From the NCBI GenBank assembly GCA_022036555.1, contig CM039141.1, positions 6,111,773-6,175,772 on the forward strand: DNA of 64,000 nt, read 5' to 3'. Origin of the DNA: Microstegium vimineum (taxonomy: Eukaryota > Streptophyta > Magnoliopsida > Poales > Poaceae). The notes beneath the pieces were generated by a model. That model ran no database searches. It was not told where the DNA came from and saw only the letters and a list, made by a program, of their open reading frames with translations. Made by a program: the position numbers and the translations under genes. Positions 10,641 to 20,909 of this stretch are shown here, in pieces (position 1 is the first letter of the stretch; each line of letters begins with the position of its first letter).

Positions 10641-10975
10641 TTTTTTTTATCTTTCAAATACATAGATTTTCTAATAATGACTGCATTACCCTTCTGTAAT
10701 TCATATAACCATTTCACTACCTGTTCATCTCCCTCGCGGCTGGACACGGCGGGGAGCTAGTAGGCAGGCCACGGCACGCACTGGGCCGCTGGACACGGCG
10801 GGCGGCCGGATGGACTCGTAGATCAAGTGAAGTAAGTATTAATCAATGGCTACTACTGCTTCCATACTGAATAATCACCTAATGTTTACAGAGAAATTCA
10901 GTTGTCGTCCCTTCCGAAAATCTTACCAAAAGCGAAGAATAACAAATGCACCATTCAATTTGGGGAAATAAATGG

Positions 10976-11239
10976 TACTCCCTCCATCTCAAATTGTAAG
11001 TCATTCCAAGAATCTTGAAGAGTCAAAACATCTCAAGTTTGATCAAGAATTATAGACAAAACTATAAAGATTTATAACATCAAATAGGTATACTATGAAA
11101 ATATAATTGATAACGAATCTAATGATACTTATTTGACATCATAAATATTATTATATTGTTATATAAGTTTGGTCAAACTTGAGAAACTTTGACTCTCCAA
11201 GATTCTTAGAATGACTTACAATTTGGGATGGAGGGAGTA
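10976..11239. mobile_element. Stowaway-like MITE
   Basis: Inverted ends CTCCCTCCATCTCAAATT and AATTTGGGATGGAGGGAG are flanked by TA duplications (10976-10977 and 11238-11239), as for Tc1/mariner-type Stowaway elements. It is AT-rich, has no coding capacity, and is nested in MULE-1. Confidence 0.92.
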
Positions 11240-11598
11240 CCTGACAATTCTGTTAGAGAGCAAATACACAATCCTAATACTAAAATTACAGTAGCTTTTG
11301 CACGCAGCAATACATGAACACACGTTAGTGCAGTGGAAAAAATAGAAAAGAAGGTTAAATTAATGAGTCCATTTATATCTAAGCTGCAATATACAGATGA
11401 CCCAAATAAAACCATACAAACTAACAGGAGGTATAATAGAGTCAAATATGCAATGATCGATCTCTGAAGCATATCTAATCTTCTCCTCAGATCCACAACA
11501 CGTTTAAGCAGCAAGCACTCAATGGATTGTTTACCTCTTGAAAAAATCAGGCCTGACACCGAACTCTGAAAGGCTCCAGTTGAGAAACACGGCGGGAG
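11240..11598 (-). other. MULE-1 interior; possible captured gene fragment
   Basis: On the minus strand an open frame through this stretch encodes a basic segment (LKRVVDLRRRLDMLQRS) followed by two hydrophobic stretches that could span a membrane. I do not recognise the family. A captured host fragment (Pack-MULE) is possible, but chance cannot be excluded because the open frame continues into Copia LTR sequence. Confidence 0.25.
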
Positions 11599-11926
11599 TG
11601 TTAGAAACTGAACCAGTAGAGAGCAACGGCCAGTGTACACGAACGAACGCGAGAGTTTTGGTGTTGCCTGAAAGCGCAACGTTTTCTCATGTTTATCATT
11701 GCTACTTATTGAATTACAGAAAGGATCATGCCGCCTATGTCGCACACGACGCGAAGCTGTGCGTGTCCATCCCCACGCACTCGCGCAGCCCGGCCATGGC
11801 GGCATGCAACTAACAACCACTACTTCTGGCGCGCGATCACCACATCCCGGCATCTGCGCGCATGCATGAAACAAACGAAGTGGAAGGGAAACATGCCTAT
11901 CTTATAGCACATAGGATTAACTAACA
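11599..11926 (-). repeat. Copia-1 3' LTR
   Basis: 328 bp, about 96% identical to the partner LTR at 16457-16780, with TG...CA termini. Confidence 0.93.
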
Positions 11927-11937
11927 ATTCTCCTCCT
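11927..11937 (-). other. Copia-1 polypurine tract
   Basis: On the minus strand AGGAGGAGAAT directly abuts the 3' LTR, the expected site and composition for plus-strand priming. Confidence 0.7.
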
Positions 11938-11970
11938 AATCCTAGTGTGCTTGTTGTACATGAAGAACAC

Positions 11971-14900
11971 CTAGTTTGGAGCGCAACTCACAGAATCGAT
12001 CGCGCCCCAGAGCCTTGTGCAAATGTCCGTCAGCTGCTGCTCCAACGTCCCAATGGATCGAAGTTGAACCCTGTTCTCATCGACACATTCACGAATGTAA
12101 TGGAATTTCACATCAATATGCTTACTTCGGTCGTGGAACACGGGATTCCGACTGAGCGCGATGGCGGACTGGTTATCAACCTTCAGTGAGATGGTGGCTG
12201 CCTCCTCGCCCTTGAGTTCAGCTAGGAGACGAGCAAGCCAGACACCTTGACACGCCGCTGTGGCTGCGGCTATGTATTCTGCTTCACAGGAAGACAGGGC
12301 CACGACCCGCTGCTTCTGTGACTGCCATGTGATCACACTGTCGCCGAGGAAGAAGACGACTCCGGTGGTACTCTTGCGTGTGTCGATGTCGCCGGCTAGG
12401 TCGCTATCACTATAACCGACGAGCTGGGCCTCCTTCTTCCTCTTGTAGCTGCAACCATACTGCAAAGTGACAGCCACATACCTGAGCACCCTCTTGACTG
12501 CATTCAGGTGTTCAGTGATGGGAGCTTCCATGAAGCGACTGACGTATCCCACCGAGTACGACAGGTCTGGTCTGGAGTTCACCAAATACCGGAGGGAGCC
12601 AACGATGCTCCGGTACATGGTTGGATCAACTGAAGGAGCCGAGCTCAGCTTGCTGAGCTTCAGACGAGGCTCCATGGGTGTATGACTCGGGTTGCATCCA
12701 GCTAGCCCTGCTGACTCCAGAATCTTTGCTACGTATGCGCTCTGACAGACAGTGATCCCAGCTTCGCTCTGAGTTACTTCCAACCCCAGATAGTAGTGAA
12801 GAAGTCCGAGATCACTCATCTTGAATGTTGCCTTCATTTCTTCCTTGAACACTGTAATGTCATTGTCGCTTGCACCCGTGATCACCAGATCGTCCACATA
12901 GACACCAACCACAAGTCGATGGTCACCTTTGCCGCGCAGGTACACAACGTGCTCTGAGGTGCTTCGCTGGAAGCCCAGTTCAATCAAGGATGAGTCGAGC
13001 TTGGCATACCAGGCGCGTGGTGCTTGGCGCAGTCCGTAGAGGGCCTTCACCAGGTGCAGGACCTTGCTCTCGTGGCCGCGCAGAATGAACCCAGGTGGCT
13101 GCTTGACGAAGACTTGTTCTTTGAGCACGTCATTCAGGAACGCGGACTTGACGTCCATGTGGTACACTGCCCAGCCTTGGGATGCGGCGTGGGCAAGTAG
13201 CAACCTCACAGACTCAAGTTGAGCCACCGGCGCAAAAACTTCTTCAAAGTCGACTCCCTGCTGCTGCACATACCCCTTGGCGACGAGACGGGCTTTGTGC
13301 TTGGTGATCACCCCTGAGGCGTCTTTCTTGGTCTTGTATACCCACTTCAAGCCGATCAACCTGACACTGGGGGGAGCATCGACGAGCTCCCGGTGTCGCT
13401 TGCTTCTATTGAGGTCATCTCGTCCAGCATCGCGTGACGCCAGTGCTCATGCCGCATTGCCTCCTCGAATGTCGCTGGCTCAGCATCACTTGCCAGCATG
13501 AGGTGCTCCTCCTGTTTCCGCTCGACAAAACCGGGAGGTGTCGACTGGACGATGATGTCGTCGACCCGCCGGAACCGAAGAGGTGCCTCATCATCATGAT
13601 CAGCATCCAGCAGCTCGGTGACTTCAGTTCCTGGCGGCGAAGCGAACTCGATGTCGTGGTGCGTCACGGGGCTCGACGTCGCGGCCGCAGGGGTACTGGG
13701 CGTCGCAGAGATGTCCCCGACTGGTGTCAGTGACGCTGCTATCGATGTGGGCGATGCCGCTCTTGTTGACGAGGAGACAACAGCTGTTGACCTTGTGGTG
13801 GTGGTGATCACAGGGAGGTCCTGGTGTTCCGGCTCCTCGACAGTGAAGTCATTCGACTCAGCAGGGATTGTTGCAGGCCATGCCCATTCCGCCGCTTCGT
13901 CGAAGACGACGTCGCGGCTGATGTGGACACGTCTTGTTGAAGGGTCATAGACCCTGTAGGCTTTGGACCCTGGTTCGTAGCCAACGAACACCATGCGTCG
14001 ACTGCGGTCATCGAGCTTCTTCTGATGCGGCGTGTTTACCTTTGTGTGGGAGATGCAGCCGAACGTCCTGAGGTGTTGGACAGACGGCGTGCCCCCGTTC
14101 CAGAGCCCGTAGGGAGTGCGCCCACCGATCCCCTTGCAGGAGGACCGGTTCAACAGGTAGACCGCCGTCGTCACTGCCTCCCCCAGAAGGCACCAGGGAG
14201 AGACTTGGTCTTCACCATGCTCCTGGCCGTGCCCACCACCGATTGGTTGCGGCGCTCGACGACGCCGTTCTGTTGAGGTGTGTACGGCGCCGTGAGTTGC
14301 CGGTGCACCCCGAGCTGGGCATAGTAGTTGATGAATTCGATGGCGGCGAACTCTCCGCCGCGATCAATGCGCAGCATTAACAGCTTCTTCCCGCTCTTGC
14401 GTTCCGCCGCGGCCTGAATGTTCTTGATGGCGGCGGCCGCGACGTCTTTGGATGGCAGCAGGGCGATCCACATGAACCGAGAGTAATCATTGACAAGTAG
14501 AAGGAAATACTTGTTACCACTTGGTGTCGCCGGTGTGATGGGGTCGCACAGGTCTCCATGGAGGAGTTGCAGCAGCTCGGTGGAGCGCCAGAGCGTCTTC
14601 TGTGGAAATGGTGTCCTCTTTTGTTTGCCGGCGAGGCAGGCGTCGCAGACCTGCTGCACCTGGTCGATGACAGGCAACCCGCGTACCAACTCCTCGCGCC
14701 CCATCTTGCGCAGCGCGTCGAAGTGGATATGACCGAAACGCTGGTGCCAGCGCCAGGCGTCTTCATCAGTGTGCGCCACCAGGCACACGGGGCAAGCTAT
14801 GGTGACTTTGAGGGTGTAGAGTCGGCCTGCACTCCGAGGGATCTTGGCAAGGAGACGCCGGTCTTCATCACGCACCCGCATCACGCCGTCCTCCACCAGC

Positions 14901-16409
14901 ACCTGGTACCCGCCTAGGTCGAGCTGGCCGACGGAGATGATGTTGGCGGTGAGGCGAGGGAGGTAGTAGACATTAGTGAGCGCCCGGTGCTCGCCGTTCT
15001 TGCAGTGGAAGAGCACCGTTCCGGCTCCCTCGATGCGAGCGGCGGCACCATCGCCAAATCGAACGGAACCAGTGACGCTGCTGTCGAGGTGGGCGAAGGC
15101 GGACCTGGATCCGGACATGTGATTCGAGGCGCCGGTGTACAGGATCCATCGTGTTGGGTCCGGTTCTGGAGCGTCATCGAAGGCGGTGAAGGCCTTGGGC
15201 TCGTTGATGTAGAGGCTGGCAGCCGAGGTGGTTGTCGGTGGTGTGACCGGTGGTGGAGAAGGCTGGTACGGACCTCCTTCTTGGGCTGAGGCGATGGACA
15301 TCATGAGTGTGGCCTCTTCCTCTTGGGCGACGTGAGCTGACTCTTCCTTCTTCTTGCTGCGGCAGTCGCTAGCCCAATGGCCTTTCTTGCCACAGCGAGG
15401 ACATGGATCGTCCGGTGGAGGGCGTGAGGAGTTGGAGCCCCCCTTGGAGGTCGGTGTTGCCACCGGCGCCGCGACCACGTCCTCTGTCGTGGCCTCTTCC
15501 ACGACCGCTGGAGCCGGAGCCGCCACGCCCTGACTCTCCGGCCTTCTTCTTGTACCTTTCAACCCACTGCTCCTCCGTGAGAAGCAGTTTGCCGCTCGCG
15601 GTGTGTGCCGGAGTGGGCTCGACGTCGTCGGTCGCCTTCAACCTCCCGGTGACCTCCTCAATTGACAATTGTGAGATATCGAGGAGGGTTTCGATGGAGA
15701 TTACCAACTGCTTGTAGCGTGGGCGGACGACGCGGAGATACTTGGCCACGACCTTCTCGTCGATCTCAGGGTCGCCGAGCGTGGCAAGGCGGTGTGTGAT
15801 CCCGGTCAGGCGAAGTGCGAAATCTTCGATCGCCTCACCATCCTTGAGTGTGATGTTTTCGTACTCCGGTCGGAGGGTTTGTGCCGTCGCCTTCCGCACA
15901 CGATCATCGCCGATGCGGAGCACGCGGATCGCCTCCCAGACGTCCTTGGCACTGTCCTTGGACAGTAGAACCGGCACCATCTCCTCCGGAACACCGCTGC
16001 AGAGCGCGTCGAGCGCGTTGCGGTCGTCGCCGAAGTCGACGTCGTCGTACTCCACAGCTTCCCAGAGATCACGAGCCTGCAGCTTCAACTTCATGCGAAG
16101 AGACCACTAATGGTAGTTCGTCTTCGTGAGTTGAGGCCATTTGTTTGAGCTCCCTGTCTCCCTGATGACGCGCTCGACGACGACTTCCCGGGGACGGCCT
16201 GCATCCCAGGAGCGCGATGGACGCCGGTCGTGAGATCGGCGCGGTGGAGAGCGATGCAGTGGAGAACGATGCGGTGTTGTTGCGCGTAGAGGTGTCTTGG
16301 CGCGCGGCGGCGTCTTCTCACATGGTGGTGACTTGTCGCCTGATCCGCCGCTTCCGTCATTCTTCTTCTTGGGTAGTGAGCGCCCACGATCCCTCGGCGG
16401 AGACCCCAT
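11971..16409 (-). pseudogene. Copia-1 gag-pol polyprotein, broken
   Basis: Gag begins at 16409. It holds the Copia gag core (LWEAVE...DALCSGVPEEM) and a CCHC knuckle CPRCGKKGHWASDC near 15390. The protease site reads WILYTGASNHMSG, where the catalytic aspartate of D-T-G is replaced by tyrosine (codon at 15137-15139). Then come the GAG-pre-integrase histidines, the integrase region ending in TPQQNGVVERRN, reverse transcriptase with YVDD, and RNase H with SDSDLAGD. Lesions are a TAG at 16107-16109 inside gag and frame changes near 15440, 14183 and 13390. It cannot make a functional polyprotein. Only breaks are described here. Confidence 0.92.
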
Positions 16410-16441
16410 GGACGACGGCGAGGTTCCTCAGAGAGGAACCT

Positions 16442-16454
16442 GGATCTGATGCCA
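16442..16454 (-). other. Copia-1 primer-binding site
   Basis: On the minus strand TGGCATCAGATCC starts 2 bp after the 5' LTR. It resembles the initiator-methionine tRNA complement used by most plant Copia elements (TGGTATCAGAGC). Confidence 0.7.
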
Positions 16455-16456
16455 CT

Positions 16457-16780
16457 TGTTAGAAACTGAACGAGCAGAGAGCAACGGCCAGTGTACACGA
16501 ACGCGAGAGTTTTGGTGCTGCCTGAAAGCGCAGCGTTTTCTGATGTTTATCATTGCTACTTATTGAATTACAGAAAGGATCATGCCGCCTATGGCGCGCA
16601 CGACGCGAAGCTGTGCGTGTCCACCCCCACGCACTCGCGCAGCCCGGCCATGGCGGCATGCAACTAACTACCACTACTTCTGGCGCGCGATCACCACATC
16701 CCGGCATCTACGCGCATGCATGAAACAAACGAAGTGGAAGGGAAACATGCTTATCTTATAGCACATAGGAATAACTAACA
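16457..16780 (-). repeat. Copia-1 5' LTR
   Basis: 324 bp with TG...CA termini, partner of 11599-11926. It lacks one copy of a 4-bp GAAC repeat present in the other LTR. Confidence 0.93.
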
Positions 16781-16984
16781 GGGAGCTGGGCTGCTGGCCA
16801 CGGCCGGCCAAGATTGAGATGGCCATGTGCTGCTCGATGCCCTAGGGATGGAGATGTCACCTGATGCCAGCCAAGCAAGCAGCCAGCAACTTCTTTTTTG
16901 TTCAAAACAATACAACAATCAATGTCAAAACACTGAAGGGTAAAATGGTCACGAGAGGAACAAATACATGTATTTGGATATTAA

Positions 16985-17117
16985 AAGAGATTAAAATGGC
17001 CCAAAATATCATTAGAGCTTATTGTAATTGTTTGGAGTCCTATTATAGAGAATCAAATGTTAGGAATCCTATTATAGAGAAACCCAACATTTAGAGTCCT
17101 ATAATAGCCAATTTCTC
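16985..17117 (-). repeat. MULE-1 right terminal inverted repeat
   Basis: Inverted partner of 10512-10640, ending CCAATTTCTC at 17117. The inner limit is approximate. Confidence 0.85.
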
Positions 17118-17171
17118 GCCCTGTTACTGAGCCTTCGCGTGAAGCAACTGACAACTGAGCCAAGGCCCCCA

Positions 17172-17917
17172 GAGAAATTTTGAAATCTGACCCGTTATTC
17201 GCACGCCACAAGAAACTTGACCCAGAATTCGCATGCCTTTAGAAATATGACCCAGATCATGCGAATTGTTTTGAAATTTGGTCTTTTCCAGGATTTCGCA
17301 ATTTCAATAATTTTAGAGAGTTGTTTTCACTGTTTGGAGCATGAGAAAAGATATTTCTGCCCCTGCTCATTCCAAATGGCCTAGACACCTCCTGGACACC
17401 TCTCGGCTCATCGCCGAGTGACGGCGGCGGCCCGCCGTCGCCGTGGTCCCGGCACAGGCGCCACCAGCTCCCGCCCAGGATGCGCTCGTGCCGCCGCCGG
17501 CTCCGGCGACGCCGCCACACGCCCACGCTCCTCGCCTCCTCCCTGTTCGGCGTCGCGCGTTGCACTCCTTCAGCCGCCTCCTCGCCCGCCGTCGGCGCCC
17601 TCGCGGCCCACCGCTCCTCTTCTTTTTTTTTGATCGGGCGGACGGGGCGGTGGGAGTTGCGAGTTTTTTTTTATCGGACGAAGTTGCGAGTTATTGTCTT
17701 ATTGATAGGAAGGAAAAAGAGTGAGGGGGCAATGATGTCTTTTCCCCTTCTCCAAACGGTACAAGAAGATTTCTAGAATTATTGAAATTGCGAAATCCTA
17801 GAAAAGACTAAATTTCAAAATAATTCGCATGATCTGGGTCATATTTCTAAAGACGTGCGAATTCCGGGTCAAGTTTCTTGCGACGTGCGAATAACGGGTC
17901 AGATTTCAAAATTTCTC
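17172..17917. mobile_element. Small Pack-MULE-like element (MULE-2)
   Basis: Inverted repeats of about 190 bp (17172-17364 and 17725-17917) begin GAGAAATTTTGAAATCTG. They are flanked by a perfect 9-bp duplication, AGGCCCCCA (17163-17171 and 17918-17926), diagnostic of Mutator-like transposition. The roughly 360-bp interior includes a very GC-rich, proline/arginine-coding stretch (17400-17625) unlike the AT-rich ends, as in Pack-MULEs that capture host first exons. The source gene is not recognised. Each inverted repeat itself holds three imperfect subrepeats of roughly 26-30 bp built on 'TGACCC'. Confidence 0.9.
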
Positions 17918-17926
17918 AGGCCCCCA

Positions 17927-20764
17927 AGGCCGCCCGGTGTTTTCTTGCCAAAGTTATAATTTTTTTTTTCTTTTCCCCAAAGTTACATCTTGTATGTGAA
18001 GGAAAATTAGCGATGCAGGGCCTTGATATTGCAGTAACAATGGCGCAGCTTTGCCGCGCACTCCTTACATGGACCTGCCAATGCATAGAAATTTGGTATA
18101 ATGATACTCTATGCCTGTTACGTCCTTCTGTGTGTGCTTTTGCAGCAATTATAAGTATTAAAGTATACAACAATACACCTGCAGTGAATGTTCACAACGC
18201 CGACAACATTAACAAATTATATACTGATCCTTCGTAAATAATATAGCATTTGTAGGGATATGAAGCTGGGCAAGCAACATTTGTGCAAGCCAGAATAGTA
18301 TATAACTTAGCAGTATCCATGATGAAATTATCATAAAGAATCATCCAAGAACAGGGGACCTACTGATGCATGGGCAAAAATTATTTCACTTATAGTCAGA
18401 CTGTGCAATCATATTTGGACAAATAAAAGTTGGAAATACATATACAAGCTACGATTTATAGTTCAATACGCTGCTATTAATATTTCTGGATAGTCTTTTT
18501 ATGTGTCTTGTTAACGTTCTGTATTCATTCTCTAGGCTTCAAAGTCAACAGGAGTTCGCATTAAATCCTAAATGCTAAAAACTTGTTATTCACAACTAAC
18601 ATTGTACAGGCCAAATCAAGATTTCAGAAATTCAAATCTTTTAGCAGTATTGCCATAGAGTGAGGAGATCCATAGATGAGAGACATATTTCTATGGGATG
18701 TCATTTGATCGAGCACCTTATAGGTACACAACAGGAGCAATTTTGAAGGTGCTACGCTAGCGCTGGTGGTGTGCTCGACATCTTTTCCAATGGTGACCAC
18801 AGCACCAGATATGATCATATGAATTTACACTAAAGAGTATAGGCAACCTCATGACACAACAACATCATACAAGGGTATTGCAACCACATATTATATTTTT
18901 ATACACCTTTATTATTTATAAACCATTTAATAGTCTTGAAAAAAGTTAAATAGATAACTTAGTCCTACTGCATTCTATGAACTTGAAAATTTTAACTTCA
19001 TAGCAATTGAAGCAATATAATTGCAGATATGAATTTAAACATAGAAAACCCTAAAAGCATAGATATAAATCTACATCAAAAGCTTTAAACTAAGGCATAT
19101 GCCATATTATGTGTTTGATGCATAGTTCATGAGGAGTTCAAAACAACTTGGTTTCCATTTTAAGATTTTTATATAAATTACTATGCACTTTGAAAGTTCT
19201 AGCCAGATTATTATTGATAAAAGAAAAGATTATTTTGATAAAAGAAAAGAGAAAACCATATAGGACAGGCGCTTTACGCTCAGTCCCCTGAGTTTTTCCA
19301 GGACGATCTTGCGGTACAACAATATTATGAACTACTGTTCATTTGAGTAATTGAGTCTATAGATTTGCATCGGAAACCGCCCTAGAAAAGGCTTATGATC
19401 ATTTTCCACCCTTCTACCTTTCCTGCACGCTGAGAGTAGAGCAGAGCAGAGGAGGTCGGGGCTGAGGCGATTCTAGCAGGTTGGCAGCCTGGAAGCAGCT
19501 GGCCGGCCTCGCGGCATCATGGCCACGTTCCCAGGTGGCCTCGGCCTGGCCGAAGGTGGCGCGAGCTGGCCTAGCCTAGCCGCGAGCACAGGCAACAGCC
19601 GCAGCCAGCTGCTCGACTGCGAGGCTGGACGGTGGTGGCGGCGCCCGGAGGGATGGCCACGGCGGAAGTGTATAGCTGTCCGGCGAGCTATGTTGTACAC
19701 GCGCGGTCGCATGGCTGGCCGCTGCTTGACAAGAGGCTGGACGTGGCCTACTGGCTACGCGCGTCGGCGCTGCGACAATAGCTCAGCAATGCCGCGACTG
19801 CGGTACGGCGGCAGGGACAATGAGAGCGACGCAGGAGGGGGTACAGGATGATGTGGATGTGCTCGCCGCCGTGTGCGAAAGGCCGGGGCCCGACGGCCCG
19901 GGTCCGAGGCGCAGCGTAGCCACGAATTCTAGAGAAAGATTTGGAACCCACCTGTTTCAGACGCCGGATGAAAATCAGATGAAGAAAAAAAGAGTGATGT
20001 GGCTCAATGAGGTGCTCGATCTTGGACTCTCGTTTCGAAAGGAGAAGATTGAACGTTCTCTGTTTCCGTTTACGCAACTTTTGGAACTTTCTCAATAAAA
20101 ACAAGCTATTGAGCTAGCTCTTGTCTTGTTTACATTTCCTTCAACACAAGCGATCCAACATATACCTTTCTCGGAGTGTTTTCATTTCATCGAGCAGCTC
20201 AGCGTTGCCAGATGGAACAATCGCAGACCTTCACAAGTGAAACAACTTGCCATGCAGCACCTGGATGTATCGCATGCGAACCTTTATGCGCGCATTGCAA
20301 ACGCAGCGCAAGGGAGAGCCTGCAAATTGAGAAATACAGCAACCAGCTATACATATCAAGAGTTTGCATTGCATATCGCATAAGGTATAAACTCTGCAGA
20401 AACAGTGATCACGGTCTTTAAAGTCATACTTTGGATATTGATTTTTCACTTAAAACTAACATTGTATGAACGACCCAAGGAACATCTATGAAGAACCCAG
20501 GAGAGTTTGCATGCAGTTCGAAATAGAGATATATAGTGAGAAAACAGGGCACACTTCGATTACAAGTGCTCCCCGAAAAGATGGCGCAAATGAGACCTTG
20601 AGCTTCTTTCCATTGCAGTTCAAAATAGAGGTGGTGCGTGCGGTCGATCCTAAAACAATGCTCGACCCAATCTTATTGGGCTGGAAAAAAAAACAGAGAA
20701 TGAACTCGTGTCAAAATGTTCCAAGTCAACAGGCAACAACGCCAAGCATGGCTTGAGAAAAGGT
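17927..20764. other. Intergenic region, nothing firmly recognised
   Basis: This lies between MULE-2 and the gamma-carbonic-anhydrase gene. A GC-rich island at about 19440-19910 has open frames on both strands but no recognisable domain. The rest is AT-rich. No RNA genes or transposon termini are seen. Confidence 0.5.
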
Positions 20765-20909
20765 TCAGTGGGCAACGGCCTTCTGAGCATTGTGTGGGAG
20801 GATGTTGTCGGGAAGGATGAGCTCCGGCGGGATCTCGCGGACCACCCCAAGCATCGAGTCATACTCCTCATCTTTGTGTGCGTACTTCTTCCTCAGCTTC
20901 TTCTCAAGC

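Larger units (their letters stand above)
11599..16780 (-). mobile_element. Complete Copia LTR retrotransposon (Copia-1), inactive
   Basis: It has two LTRs of 328 and 324 bp, each starting TGTTAGAAAC and ending TAACTAACA on the plus strand. Perfect GGGAG target duplications lie at 11594-11598 and 16781-16785. Coding order on the minus strand is gag, protease, integrase, reverse transcriptase, RNase H, which is the Copia order. By hand count the LTRs differ at about 12 positions plus one 4-bp indel, about 96% identity, so insertion is fairly recent. It is nested in MULE-1. The reading frame carries several lesions. Confidence 0.95.
10512..17117. mobile_element. Mutator-like element (MULE-1) with nested insertions
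   Basis: The ends are long inverted repeats, about 10512-10640 and 16985-17117, beginning GAGAAATTGGCTATTATA. They are roughly 85% alike by eye. Flanking direct repeats are GCTCTGTTAC at 10502-10511 and GCCCTGTTAC at 17118-17127, with one mismatch; taking 9 bp gives the usual MULE target duplication. The 6.6 kb includes a Stowaway MITE and a full Copia element. Without these the MULE would be only about 1.2 kb with no transposase, so it was non-autonomous. It sits just upstream of the PPR gene. Confidence 0.88.
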
